Shown here piece by piece: positions 1 through 10,566 of a stretch of DNA of 64,000 nucleotides (position 1 is the first letter of the stretch; each line of letters starts with the position of its first letter). The notes beneath the pieces are model-generated. The model was given only the letters and a program-made list of their open reading frames with translations. It made no database searches and was not told the DNA's origin. Both the position numbers and the translations under genes were made by a program. This DNA comes from Pseudopithomyces maydicus (lineage: Eukaryota; Ascomycota; Dothideomycetes; Pleosporales; Didymosphaeriaceae): the NCBI GenBank assembly GCA_026873275.1, contig JANTUC010000002.1, positions 2,294,001 through 2,358,000 on the forward strand, in the 5' to 3' direction.

Positions 1-1370
1 CTAACTAAGGACGTAGTCACCCGCACCTCATATAACTACACTATAAGCAAATAGACGCGGCAAGGAGAGGAGCTGCAAGCAACCCAGACAGAACTAGACA
101 CAATTCAGCGCGCACTTCGTGAACAAACTCCCCAGCCTCCAGTACGCATCATGCACCCAACGGAGACCATCAACCAGTCACAATTTAAGCGACCTAGCGA
201 TGGGCGCCCTCTCCTCCACCCTAACCATTTCAGCTCTTCGCGCAACCCTTATGCCCTGCAAAACCCCCAGGACACCCCGCAGGGCCCCCAGATCGAAATC
301 CCTCACAACCCCAGCCAGGACCCGTCTATCGCGCAGCACCGCCTACCCTCATTCAAACCAATGCCAGCTCTAGCTGCCAACCCATACAGGCACCACTTCA
401 AGCTCCCAGACCCGCCGAAGTACGACGGCAGCGCCAACACAGACTATAAGGAATAGCGCATTAAAATAATAAATAAGCTACAAACGTTACGCGGCAAAAC
501 ACAAAGAATATTCTACCTCCACAGCAAGCTAGAAGGCGCTGCATAGCAGATCATTAAGCCAATATTCACAACCGCCCAGACAGTAGCTAACTTAATAGAC
601 CCATTAAACCGCATCAAGCGCAACCGCAACAAAAAGATAGATACAGAGGCGAAGATCTAAAAGGAAAAAATGCACCAAAAACAAGAAGAGAACTTCAAGA
701 CATAGTACATTCACTTCATAGCGGTCGCCGCCCACCTCCGCAGCCCATACCCCATACCACACAGGCAACCCGATCCATACGATGAGCTAATCGTCAACCA
801 TACATATCAACTCCTCAACCCTAGCCTCGCAAAGCAACTTGCCACCAACAACATCAATAAAAGGAGCATAAGCAAATTCATACAGCGGGCTCAGGACATC
901 AACCATCGCAACCAACAAAGCAACTTAGGACGGGGCACTCAAGCCGCGGCCACCACCCAGCGCGCCCCTCAGGCGACAGGAGCCACCTCTGCCCCAACCC
1001 AGACAACAGCCTCCCGCAGATCCCAGCCTACACAAGCTAACACAAGCTCCTCATCAACCAATACAAAGAAGACCTACAGCCGCAGTCGTAATAAGATTCG
1101 CAAACTCACAGCCAATAACCAGTGCTTCAACTGCGGCAGCAAGGGCCACCAGGCAAATAACACAACCGCACCATACTACAGCAAAGCGCCCACCCTTTCA
1201 AAAGACATCGAGGCGTTACATGCGATTATAACGGCCTCGTTCAACAAAGATCTAGACAATCCAGACATACTATACACGTGCTTCAGTCACGAACAGCCCA
1301 AAAAGGCACCCAAAGATACCACCGCCCACGCCCCTCACACCAACAGAGACACCACCTAGATGGCCGACGG
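1..1370 (+). pseudogene. Gag-like region of the retroelement, with zinc knuckle
   Basis: The frame open from about 119 to 456 reads a proline/glutamine-rich N-terminus, then a retrotransposon gag-type segment interrupted by a TAG at 454-456 where a Glu-Trp-Arg motif is expected. Near 1117-1180 a CCHC-type knuckle is partly kept: Cys codons at 1123-1125 and 1132-1134 and a His codon at 1147-1149 have the right spacing, but the final Cys is not recognisable. Gag would form the particle and the knuckle would bind the element's RNA. The region is inactive because of stops. Confidence 0.8.
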
Positions 1371-1639
1371 TAAGGACGCCAAGGACAAACACATCCAGCG
1401 GGGTTTTCAATAGCTCCTAAGCAAAAACGCGCTCAGGAGCAAAAAGCGCATACCATAAAAGAGACATTAGCGCAGCTTCAGCGCCACATCAATAACCTCA
1501 AACAAAACGCCGCCGCCTCAACCTGCCTACAGGAGACAGGTCTAGGCACAAAGAAGACGCCCCAAACACCACAAATACACCAGATATCCGCAGCGTCACT
1601 GGAGCCCACACAGGCCAAACAGTTCAAATTCGCCTACCA

Positions 1640-2000
1640 TATAAAATTGCCGGCCTCCAAACAGTAGACTAAGGCACAACAGTTAACCAACACTAGAGCG
1701 AGCGCCAGCTTCATAAGCCGCCGATTCGTAACACAGCGCCAGCTCCAAACATTTCAGGTTCAAAACCCTATCACCCTTACTCTAGCCAACGGCAAGAAAG
1801 TAATAAACAAGCTCACAGAAGCCGCCGACCTAACAATCAAACACAGCACTCATATTCACCATGCTATATACTACGTCACCGACCTTAACACCTTCAACCT
1901 CATCTTAGGATACGACTGAATACGTCAACACGATCTAGTCATAAGTTTACCTAAACACTCCATGACTTTCAATTCAGACTATTACATAATAAACTATTTA
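1640..2000 (+). pseudogene. Aspartic protease remnant of the retroelement
   Basis: The segment reads like a retropepsin: an active-site triad followed by an Ala-Ser-Ala-Ser-Phe-Ile stretch near 1690-1715, and a Leu-Ile-Leu-Gly-Tyr-Asp motif ending in a stop TGA at about 1918 where retropepsins have Trp. The catalytic Asp appears as Asn and the following Gly as Arg, both G-to-A changes. The domain would have processed the Gag-Pol polyprotein. Boundaries are approximate. Confidence 0.65.
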
Positions 2001-2329
2001 CAACACGCGAAGGCCGATACAATATACCTACGCAGACCGTCAGCCAACGAACAATAGGCGCCCACCACAACAGGGGACGTAAAAAGCATCTCAGGGATAA
2101 CAGCGTATCACATAGCAATTCAACACCCCAAGAGCTGCGTTTAAATAGAGCCCCAAAACTAGGCGCGCCTCCATAGCCCCAACCCAGACAGAGCCGGGGA
2201 CTACAACGCCTCAGCGTTCATCTCCGCTATAAACTTAGCAGCAGTATCGCAAGACAACTTCAATAAATATATAAATAAGCTGACGCGCAAAATTCACCCA
2301 AAGAAGAAAATTACTCAGCTTCTACCAGA

Positions 2330-3730
2330 ACCTTATAAGGACAAAATCTCACTATTCGACCCAGTAAAAGCCGACCGCCTGCCACCCCACCACCCTAGGA
2401 TAAACCACACAATCAAGCTCACGGAAGACAAGCCTCCGCGCCCATATATATACAGCCTCTCCCAATTAGAGGCGGAGGCGGTCAAGAAATATATCAATAA
2501 GATAATAGAGAAGGGCTTCATCCATCCAAGCCGCTCACCGTTTACGGCACCTATCCTCGTAGTCAAAAAACCAGGAGAAGGCTTACAGATTTACGTAAAC
2601 TATCACGCGATCAATGCCATTACAAAGAAGAACCAAAATTCCCCTCCATCCATCAAAGAAACTTTAGCCCATATAAACAAGGTCAAGATCATAAGTATAC
2701 TAGACGTAATCGCCGCGTTCAACACGGTACACATAGCAAAAGATAACATAAAAAAAACAGCATTCCTTACGCAATACAATCTCTACAAATACCTAGTCAT
2801 ACCATTCGGCTTATACAATACGCCAGGTACATTCCAGACATTTATCAATAAGACGTTACGAGAACACCTTAATAAGTTCTGCACAATATACCTAGATAAT
2901 ATCCTCATATTCAGCAAGGACGAGTCGTCCCATATCGCCCACGTGCGCTAGGTCATAGAACGCTTAGAAGAAAGCCAGCTGTACCTCGACATTAACAAAT
3001 ACAAATTTCACACTAAGAAGGTCAAATATCTCGGCCTTATCCTCACCACAGAAGGTCTCGAAATAAACCCCAACAAAGTCCAAGCGGTACAGAACTGGCA
3101 GCTGCCACAGAGCTTAAAAGACATACAGACTTTCCTGGGCTTTACCAACTTCTACCAACAATTTATTACAGGATTCAGCACCATCTACAAACCACTAACA
3201 GCCCTTACCCAGAAAGACGCTAGAGGGCTCCCAATACAACCTAGATCCCCCAAAGCGGCTGCCTTCGAACGCCTAAAAAACACATTCACCACTACGCCTA
3301 TCCTTACGCACTTCAATCCTAACCACAAAACCTAACTGGAAACAGACGCGTCCGACTTCATAACAACCACAATCCTATCCCAGAAGGACAGCGCAGGGCG
3401 ACTTAAGCCAGTCACATACCTTTCGCACAAGATGACCCCAGCAGAATACAACTACAAGATTTATAACAAGGAACTCCTCACTATCGTCCAAGCCTTTAAG
3501 GAATGGCGGACCAAGCTATCAGGGACCCTAAGGCCTATCAATATCATTACAGACCACCAAGCGCTTCAATACTTCATAACAAGCAAGCGACTCAACCACC
3601 AACAAGCCCGCTAGACAGAATTTCTAGCAGAGTTCAATTTCCAGATACGCTACCATCCCGGCCGCCAAAACAGGAAACCTAACACGCTCACACAAAGACC
3701 CAGCGACCTACCAAATAATAACAAAGACCC
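2330..3730 (+). pseudogene. Reverse transcriptase and RNase H remnant
   Basis: Recognisable gypsy RT blocks run from about 2540 to 3190, including the palm motif near 2889-2906, which reads Tyr-Leu-Asp-Asn instead of Tyr-Leu-Asp-Asp. The RNase H domain follows: an Asp-Ala-Ser-Asp start near 3343, a Lys-Glu-Leu-Leu block near 3466 and a Thr-Asp-His block near 3549. A 60-codon open piece (3432-3611) ends at the TAG at 3612-3614, exactly where the family has the Trp of an Ala-Arg-Trp motif. The loss of the second catalytic Asp alone would kill polymerase activity. Confidence 0.9.
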
Positions 3731-4139
3731 ACAACGCAAACACCAAGTTCAGATAGTACTACGCCCAGAAATATTTAAGAAGGAAGGCTCTCGCCAGGCA
3801 GTAGAGCACACACAATCGCTCCTATACTATTACAAGACAACAACACAAAGCCTCGCAGCCATACTATACAACCTAAGCAAAGGGCTGGCCGCCAGAAAGG
3901 GCAAGCCAGATCTACCAAAAGCCATTATACTGCAAGACACAAAAGAAAACGCGACCATCTTAACAAATATAAAGGCCGCCTACAAAGCTAATAAACACAC
4001 TCAGCTATTATTTCAAGCCGTACAAACAGGTACCAGACAACTACCTATAAACCTCATACGCGCAGGAATCCGGATTAAGCTCAGCCAGTGCCGCATCCAG
4101 AACAGCCTCCTCCTCATCAACAACCAGATATACATACCA

Positions 4140-4900
4140 AACAATAAGGCTGTTCAAGGGCAGGTTATCCGCGCATGCCATAATACCGTAACTACAGGCC
4201 ACCCAAGCAGGAAGGGCACGTACGCCCACACCAGCGCCCATTACTACTAGCCCCAAATAACCTCCACCGTTACGCAATATATAAAGTCCTGCCTACTTTA
4301 CCAAAGATCAAAACCCAATCACAAGGCAAAGCATGGACTATTACACCCACTACCTATCCCAGAGCAGTACTAGCAAAGCATCTCTATTAACTTTATTATC
4401 AACCTACCAGAAAGCGAGGCTAATAAACGAACCTATCATAATATCTTAATAGTAGTGGACCGCCTTAGCAAGAAAAAGAAGTTCATCCCTATAAACAAGA
4501 TAGACGCTAAGTCAGTAGCACATACCTTTCTACAACACGTATAGCGAGAGGAGGGATACCCTATAGATATAGTCAGCAACCAGGGCCAACAGTTTATCTC
4601 CCATTTCTAGCGCGCTCTCTGCAAAAAGCTAAGTAGTAAACCTAAGCTATCTACAGCACACCATCCAAAGACAGACGGCCAGACAAAGAACGCCAACGCC
4701 TAACTAAAACAATACCTACAGTCCTTTATCAACTACCAGCAGAACAACTAGGCAATCTACCTACCCATTACCAAGTTCATAGCAAACTCCACAGTCAGCG
4801 AGTCCACTAGTGTATCGCCTTTCATCGCCACAAAAGGATATCAACCGCGCAACGGCACGCAACCCTCAGCAGCCGCCAACACCCATAAGGACACTCCAAC
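4140..4900 (+). pseudogene. Integrase remnant (HHCC finger plus DDE core)
   Basis: The HHCC finger is visible from about 4176 to 4305 (His residues, then Cys-Leu-x-Tyr-Gln). The catalytic core follows, with the first block near 4440-4480 and a His-His-Pro-Lys-Thr-Asp-Gly-Gln block near 4661-4684. Stops fall at conserved Trp positions, for example before Pro-Gln at about 4248 and after Gln-Tyr at about 4370. Integrase would insert the cDNA copy into the host chromosome. Confidence 0.85.
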
Positions 4901-5439
4901 GCGCCTCAATACAGAGGACCAAGCTAGCAATAGTAATAAAACCATAACACCAGCAGACGCCAAAGCAGCCAAAAGAGCTCCAGCGCAAAGGCAAGAACCT
5001 AATAACGTCATACAGGCGGGACGCCTAACTAGCCCAACTCACTTAGACCAAAAGCGCGCGGCACATTTCGCCGACTCGATAGCAAGACTACGCGACTTTC
5101 TCATCAAACACCTCCAGTAGGCCCACGCGAAACAGGCGCAGCACACAAACACACACCAGGCGCCCTCCCCAAGACTACAAATCAGCGACAAAGTCATGCT
5201 AGACGCACAAAACCTTCGAACAAAACGACCAAGCAAATCACTAGACTTCAAAAAGCAGGGACCGTTTATAATCACCCAGGTGGTAAACAATAGCAAGACG
5301 TACAAGCTACTACTACCACCAAAGATAAATCGCTTACACAACATATTCCACCCATAGCTCCTACATCCATACAAAGGGCAACCCTTACCTAAGCAGGCGC
5401 AATCAGCTAATCACGTACCTCTAGCTCCCAAAACTAATA

Positions 5440-5630
5440 AGGAGGAAGACTTCAACATCAAGGCCATCCTTAATTACCGCATCAACCGGCGGATAATCGA
5501 CCCTCACCAAGACAATACCCGCAGGGTAACAAAGTACAAGATTAAGTAGTTAGACTATAATAGGGCCCCTACATAGGAGCCATATTAGAACCTAATTAAT
5601 AGCAAAACACCCCATTTAATAACGGGCTTC
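5440..5630 (+). pseudogene. Chromodomain remnant at the 3' end of pol
   Basis: The segment reads Tyr-Arg-Ile...Lys-Tyr-Lys-Ile-Lys, a stop, Leu-Asp-Tyr, then Thr, a stop, Glu-Pro-Tyr, a stop, Asn-Leu. This matches the chromodomain pattern in which the three stops replace the aromatic-cage and core tryptophans. In chromoviruses this domain tethers integrase to histone marks. It identifies the element as a chromovirus. Confidence 0.8.
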
Positions 5631-6100
5631 CACCAAAACAATCCGCACAAACCACCTATACCAGTCAACTTCAACAAACTCGTCAGACAGCAAGGCGTCA
5701 TAGCGGCTGCTATACAGCTAATCAGCACACCGCTAAGCATAGAACCTAAGTCAAATAACAATAGCAGCCCAGCGACGCCAATAACTACAACCTAGGGCGA
5801 CCCTAAGGCAAATCACAATAGGCGCCCCTGCGAGCAGCACCCAGCTGCCTACACCAACTACAACATCTTACTGCAATACCAGAAGTCGGGCTAACGCCGC
5901 CCACGCAACAGCAATACAGGATAGGGATTTAAGGCTATAATCACAGCCGTAGATAAGAGATCACTATCACTAAAGTCTTAAGTCAAATAACAATAGACCA
6001 CTCAGATAACAGCGTAGGAACAAAACACATACACGCCACCGCGCTCATCAACCTATTCTATTACAGCTAGATTAGCAACAGCGACGCCCAGAGTCGCCGC

Positions 6101-6117
6101 TCCAAAGGGGGAGGGTA
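6101..6117 (+). other. Polypurine tract of the retroelement
   Basis: A purine run (AAAGGGGGAGGG) sits directly before the presumed LTR start, the normal priming site for plus-strand DNA synthesis in LTR elements. The next bases read TATCAC, expected as TGTCAC before the TG-to-TA change seen throughout the element. Confidence 0.6.
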
Positions 6118-6355
6118 GTATCACAGGGCGGGCCTGGCTGATCCTCAGACCCGGCAGATCCTCAGTAATCAGAGGATCCCCAGCGATTAGATAGCGATTA
6201 GATAGCGATAGCCCCACTAGCGTAGGCTTAGCACCACCTCAAATCCTCAGAGGTGGTCCTAGATAGCTCTCTATCGCAACTATCTCATATTTGGACCTAG
6301 TCAACCTGCGTCTCATGCTACTTCAGATGACGCCCCAGTCAGGACCCTCACAGTA
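6118..6355 (+). repeat. Probable 3' LTR, partly mutated
   Basis: The stretch follows the purine tract, starts with a mutated TG (now TA) and ends near a CA at about 6350. It contains an 11-bp unit (AGCGATTAGAT) repeated about 2.5 times at 6182-6210 and short hairpin-forming segments with the core GATCCTCAG. The matching 5' LTR is not in the window, so the borders are inferred, not confirmed by a direct repeat. Confidence 0.5.
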
Positions 6356-7460
6356 GTCGTCTTTTAGTATATATTCTATAAATTTAACTTAATAATTTAT
6401 AAAAGATAAACTAGATTCATTTTAAAAATCTATATTTACTATTAGTATTAGCATCAGTATTAATTTTAGTACTACTACTAATATAAATTTTATAAAGATT
6501 TTAACTAATTAGATTTTAGAGTGAGCCTAAATTTAGTATTTAATACTAAAAGCTATAATAATATTATTATTTTATTATTATAAGTTATTTTTTTAGTATA
6601 TAATTGTAATTTTTATACTTTTTATTACCTAAAAAGATTATAATCTTAGTTCTTTTATTCTATCTTAAAGGCTTCTTACCCTTAAAGCCTTTAAAACTAT
6701 TAAAGAATAGTCTATTTATTTTATCTATTTAAATATTTAAAATTAAAAGTAGAAGTAGGAGTCTAAGAAATAGAAATTTTAGAAGTGAAGGTATAATAAA
6801 ATAGAATTTATATAAAATATTAAAATATATATTATTTTGTATATTAAAAATAATTATTACTGTTAAGTCTTCTAAAATTAAATTAAATATCTTAAAAAGT
6901 AATCTAGAAGATCGGAATTAGGTAATACTTAGTATTTATTAAAACTAAAAGATTTTATTTAATTATTATCTATATTTATTATATTATTTTAATGGTGCTA
7001 GATTAAAGAGAATACTTTAGTATTTTTTTATTTAAATTTAGTATTTAGATAATAGCACTACAGGTTTAAATTATAGTATAATTATATAAGTTAGAGAATA
7101 GAGCACCTTTTAAGAGCTAATTATTAGTTATATAGTATATAAAGTATATTTTTTTACTATTAAGTAGTTATAAACAGCAACTTTCTTATTAAAAAAAATA
7201 AGGCTAATATTATATTTTTAAAATTATTACTTAAGGTAGTTACTTAGTACTAAATAATTTAAAAAATTAAAAAGTACTACGCGACTATTCTAAATAAATA
7301 TTAATTATTATTATTTTATATATAGGGTGTCTATATACTAGTAAATAATTATAATTAATAGATATATAAGGGAGTAAACAATATTATAATTAAATAAAAA
7401 TAAATAAATAGCTTTATAATACTATTTATACTTAGTATAAAAAGGGTAATAATTATACTA

Positions 7461-7493
7461 AAATATAGATAACGCCCTAAAGGGGCGCCACCT
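7461..7493 (+). repeat. 33-bp dispersed repeat, copy 1
   Basis: The 33 bases match 8087-8119 at 27 positions by eye; five of the six differences are transitions. Both copies contain GCC, a short A/T core and GGGC followed by CACCACCT-like sequence, the only GC-rich islands in the AT-rich block. They are probably remnants of one repeat family. Confidence 0.6.
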
Positions 7494-7720
7494 TTTTTTA
7501 TTCTATAAGTTTATAAATTTTATTTATAAGTTTTCTAAATAGATATCTATCTCTTATAATAATTTATTAATTAAAATAGTAAAATTCTAATAATTATAAC
7601 TACAGTGGAAAGATTTTAGGGGTATTATAAAAATTAAAGGAATGACTAAAATTTAATATTAAATAATTATAATAAAGAGCTATTAATATTTATTTTTAAG
7701 AATTTAAAGTATTGCTAAAA

Positions 7721-7744
7721 TAATACTAATAGAACTAGTATTTT
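7721..7744 (+). repeat. 24-bp repeat with hairpin, copy 1
   Basis: These 24 bases recur exactly at 7871-7894, 150 bp downstream. Each copy contains the inverted pair AATACTA and TAGTATT around a 7-base loop, so it can fold as a hairpin. The flanks are only weakly similar. Confidence 0.6.
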
Positions 7745-7870
7745 TTATTTATTTAATCTACTAGGGATCTACGAAGAATCCGCTTATTATTAAGAATCCT
7801 TTAATTATTAGCGCTGGCCCTATAACAGACTATTTAAAGCCACCTTTGAAAATTTAAAATAATATTAAGT

Positions 7871-7894
7871 TAATACTAATAGAACTAGTATTTT
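7871..7894 (+). repeat. 24-bp repeat with hairpin, copy 2
   Basis: This is the exact second copy of 7721-7744. Perfect identity inside otherwise diverged AT-rich flanks suggests either a recent duplication or a constraint on this short segment. Confidence 0.6.
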
Positions 7895-8086
7895 ATTATT
7901 ATAATCTAATTACTATTTAATTACCGAAGATTCTCTAGGGCTAAAAATTAACTAAGGCCTAAAGATTAGTTAGACTAGTTCTATAACACTACTCTAGCCT
8001 TTCTTGTTCTAAAGATTATATTTTATAGTGTACTAATATTTCAATATTCTCATTATCCTCTACTCAGACCAGGTATATTACTATAT

Positions 8087-8119
8087 AAATATAGATGATG
8101 CCTTAATAGGGCACCACCT
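8087..8119 (+). repeat. 33-bp dispersed repeat, copy 2
   Basis: This is the partner of 7461-7493, with 27 of 33 bases shared. It lies just left of the SR-rich ORF and marks the right end of the AT-rich block. Confidence 0.6.
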
Positions 8120-8181
8120 ATTAATATTTATACTACTACTGTTATATTTAAATATTGGTAAATGCAGCTTTCAGTGAACTA

Positions 8182-9297
8182 TTATTCTATTATTCTTGTT
8201 GAAATTAATAGAATTTCTTCATCCACAGTCTCGCCAAATAGACTAAACTTTTCGAATTGTCCTTTAGTTTCCACTTGTACTTTAGTCTGCCCTAGTAGAT
8301 ATGCAACTAGCTGTTCACTTCCCTTAGCTGCTTTCCATATCGTTCCTCTAGGGCCAACACTGATTTCGATTAATCCATTTCCGGAGTGCAGAATCTCCTT
8401 AATAAGCCTTTCCCTTTCGTGTGATTTCGGGAGATAGTTACGATATACTTTAGCGCCAGCTTTCGTCTCCTTAGCTTGCTGCATTCTCTTGGGATCCCGA
8501 TTCTGATAGAGTAGATAATACACAACGTAGTCCCCATCTTTGGTAATAAGCTTTACTTTATTTGGAGTCACCTTGTTTGGTGGCGGGAAGCGATAATCCT
8601 CGAAAGGATAATAATTATCTGAATGATTCCTACCGTCATTGTTATGCGAGGACTGGGAGCGTGTATTCCCTCTTCGACCTTTTTTTGAATATGGTGACTC
8701 TCTATGTGGAGATAAAGACCTACGCCGATTTCGTCTTTTGTGCTCTTTTCGAGATCCCGAGGAGTGCGCTGCAAGAGAACAAGAACGAGAACCAGAACAA
8801 GAGTGAGAACAAGAATGAGACCTATGTGCTCCTTTGAATGGGACATCTTTATTCTTTGGCGGAATAGCTTGGGAGTTCAGCCTGGCATCGTTGGTTAGTA
8901 ATAGTGTATATATCTTTGACTCGCCTGAAAGCTCATATTCATACCTTGGGTGTTTCTGCGCAGCTGCTCGTGGAGCCGATTTATCATAGTCTTTTATGCT
9001 ACGCTGCGACTTTGCTTCAGCAAAATGCTTTCGACGGGTATATGATTGGACCTTATCTCGGGCTATACCGCGTCCTCGCTGCTCAACCAAGGTTACTTTC
9101 GCACCTCTCGTATCTGAATTTACAGCAATTCTTGGATCAAGCGCTGGTAATCCAGCTCCAGCACCATCCTGGTGGTAGAACTGAGGATCATCGGAGTCAT
9201 AGCCACTTATCCTACGATGTTCACCTGCAATTCTTGTACCAAGTCTAGCTTTCTTTTCCTTCCTCAATCCTCCGGGAGGTCGGTGGGCGATGTTCAT
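8182..9297 (-). CDS. Hypothetical SR-rich basic protein
   Basis: A single open frame of 371 codons from the ATG at 9297. I do not recognise the family. The middle (about residues 155-230) is rich in Ser, Cys, Arg and His, including Ser-His-Ser-Cys repeats and an Arg-Arg-Arg-Ser-Leu-Ser-Pro block like the RS domains of splicing-related proteins. The C-terminal 130 residues look more like a folded domain, with alternating charged and hydrophobic stretches. There are no membrane segments or signal peptide. It lies immediately beside the RIP-affected repeats yet has an intact frame, so it either escaped RIP or was captured recently. It could be a lineage-specific gene or part of a transposon I cannot identify. 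Confidence 0.5.
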   Translation of the reverse strand: MNIAHRPPGGLRKEKKARLGTRIAGEHRRISGYDSDDPQFYHQDGAGAGLPALDPRIAVNSDTRGAKVTLVEQRGRGIARDKVQSYTRRKHFAEAKSQRSIKDYDKSAPRAAAQKHPRYEYELSGESKIYTLLLTNDARLNSQAIPPKNKDVPFKGAHRSHSCSHSCSGSRSCSLAAHSSGSRKEHKRRNRRRSLSPHRESPYSKKGRRGNTRSQSSHNNDGRNHSDNYYPFEDYRFPPPNKVTPNKVKLITKDGDYVVYYLLYQNRDPKRMQQAKETKAGAKVYRNYLPKSHERERLIKEILHSGNGLIEISVGPRGTIWKAAKGSEQLVAYLLGQTKVQVETKGQFEKFSLFGETVDEEILLISTRIIE

Positions 9298-10566
9298 AAA
9301 CACGTTGTTAGATTACTGTTGACGTATAGGGATGATTGAAGATTGGCTCACTGTGATGGTTTAGATAGTGAGAAACCCATCTTCCCGACGCTTATATTTA
9401 CAACTGATATTCTTTACCGGAAGAGAGTAGAATAAGTGGAAAAGAGAGAAATATCGGAATGTTAAGTAAGGCATGTGCCTCATAAGTGCCAAACTGTGAT
9501 TCTTTGCAGAGCAGGTGCATATGTCTAGTTACTCACAGGATATCCTTTCATGGTTCTATTACATTCACATGGGGTATTTTATACACGAAACAGACTCAAA
9601 CGAAGTATCCGTTTTCACACCCTTAATGTAACATATTAGGAAGTGCTACCCTCGGGATCAACCTGTAGATTATACCAGGTAACTGTTTCGAGGTCTGAAG
9701 CGCCGTCTATGAATGATATTTGTAAATTAACTCCAACCACTAGAACTATATTTTAAGTCGCGGTAGACGTGATTGCATACTCACTGTGAGTTTCCTAGAT
9801 ATTCATTAGAACATGGTGCTTGAGGGCGTTAGAAGAAGTTAATTAATCGCGAAGCGCGAGCCAAGTAAGCAATTGATTATTTTCCCGGTTTTTGTGAGAA
9901 TGCACCCTAGTCAATTTCGTATTGAATATTGCCGTATTCTTAAGCGTGAATTACACAGCTTTAACCGGGTTGTTGTCTTCCCTAAACGACATGCCTCTTT
10001 ATCAGGATTTTGTCTCGCTAACATGATCTTTCTTTAGCCCTTTTATATCATAGATCAGCCCCCAATTTGGTTCGGAGTTTCCACGATTAGCCCTATTTTG
10101 ATGCTATAGCCCTTGGAAACCTCTAACTCGCACTATATATATCCTTGCTATATATGTGCTGTTCTCTATGTCGAGCGACCAGTGATATGCTTCCAGCTTC
10201 TTTAGTCAGTATATCACCCATTTCTATAAAAAGGCCGCCAGCGTCGCTATCCTCCCCCGTAGAAGTGAATCGCTATATTGCTCGATTGTTTCTCTTGTCT
10301 CAACATATACACGTCGAGCTAAAAAAAATAAAGATTGATGGTTGTTTCGAACTTGCCCTCTTCGCCGTACAACAGTATTAACATTTTATCTCTTATTCTT
10401 TCGAATCTCGCAGTACCTCCGACCTTATTTATAAAAACAAAAAATCCATAGCTTGCCTTAGTTCTCGAAGGCCACGAAGATGAGTGATGTAATATCTCCT
10501 GAGGCATATACTATAATCAGATTTTAGGATTTCAAGAGCTCTGCACCTTTTGAACTTTATTGGCCG
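9298..10566. other. Intergenic, 1.27 kb
   Basis: I see no convincing gene, RNA or repeat. Composition is moderately AT-rich, with short palindromic spots such as CGCGAAGCGCG near 9847. It separates the repeat island from the Rit1 3' end. Confidence 0.6.

Larger units (their letters stand above)
1..6360 (+). mobile_element. Degenerate Ty3/gypsy chromovirus LTR retrotransposon, 5' end outside window
   Basis: The plus strand holds, in order, remnants of gag with a zinc knuckle, an aspartic protease, reverse transcriptase, RNase H, integrase, a chromodomain, a purine tract and a 3' LTR. This gene order with a C-terminal chromodomain defines chromoviruses of the Ty3/gypsy class. The reading frame is cut by many stops, nearly all TAG at places where the family has tryptophan. 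Further visible changes are Asp to Asn and Met to Ile, all explained by G to A on the plus strand. TG is rare and CA abundant: by hand I count 14 CA against 1 TG in 2341-2460. This is what RIP produces when CpA cytosines of only the minus strand are changed. The element cannot encode working proteins. The 5' LTR and primer-binding site lie left of the window. Confidence 0.93.
6361..8160. repeat. AT-rich, heavily RIP-like noncoding block
   Basis: Base composition changes sharply near 6360 to long runs of T, A and TA with few CpG or CpA. No reading frame of note exists on either strand. This is the usual look of a repeat cluster mutated on both strands over several RIP rounds, in contrast to the GC-moderate element on its left. 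I see no surviving protein signature. Two pairs of short internal repeats are listed separately. Confidence 0.8.

Noticed and set aside
2333..2566. Minus-strand open frames inside the retroelement
   Set aside because: The loss of plus-strand TG removes certain stops on the opposite strand; these are shadows of the dead pol gene.
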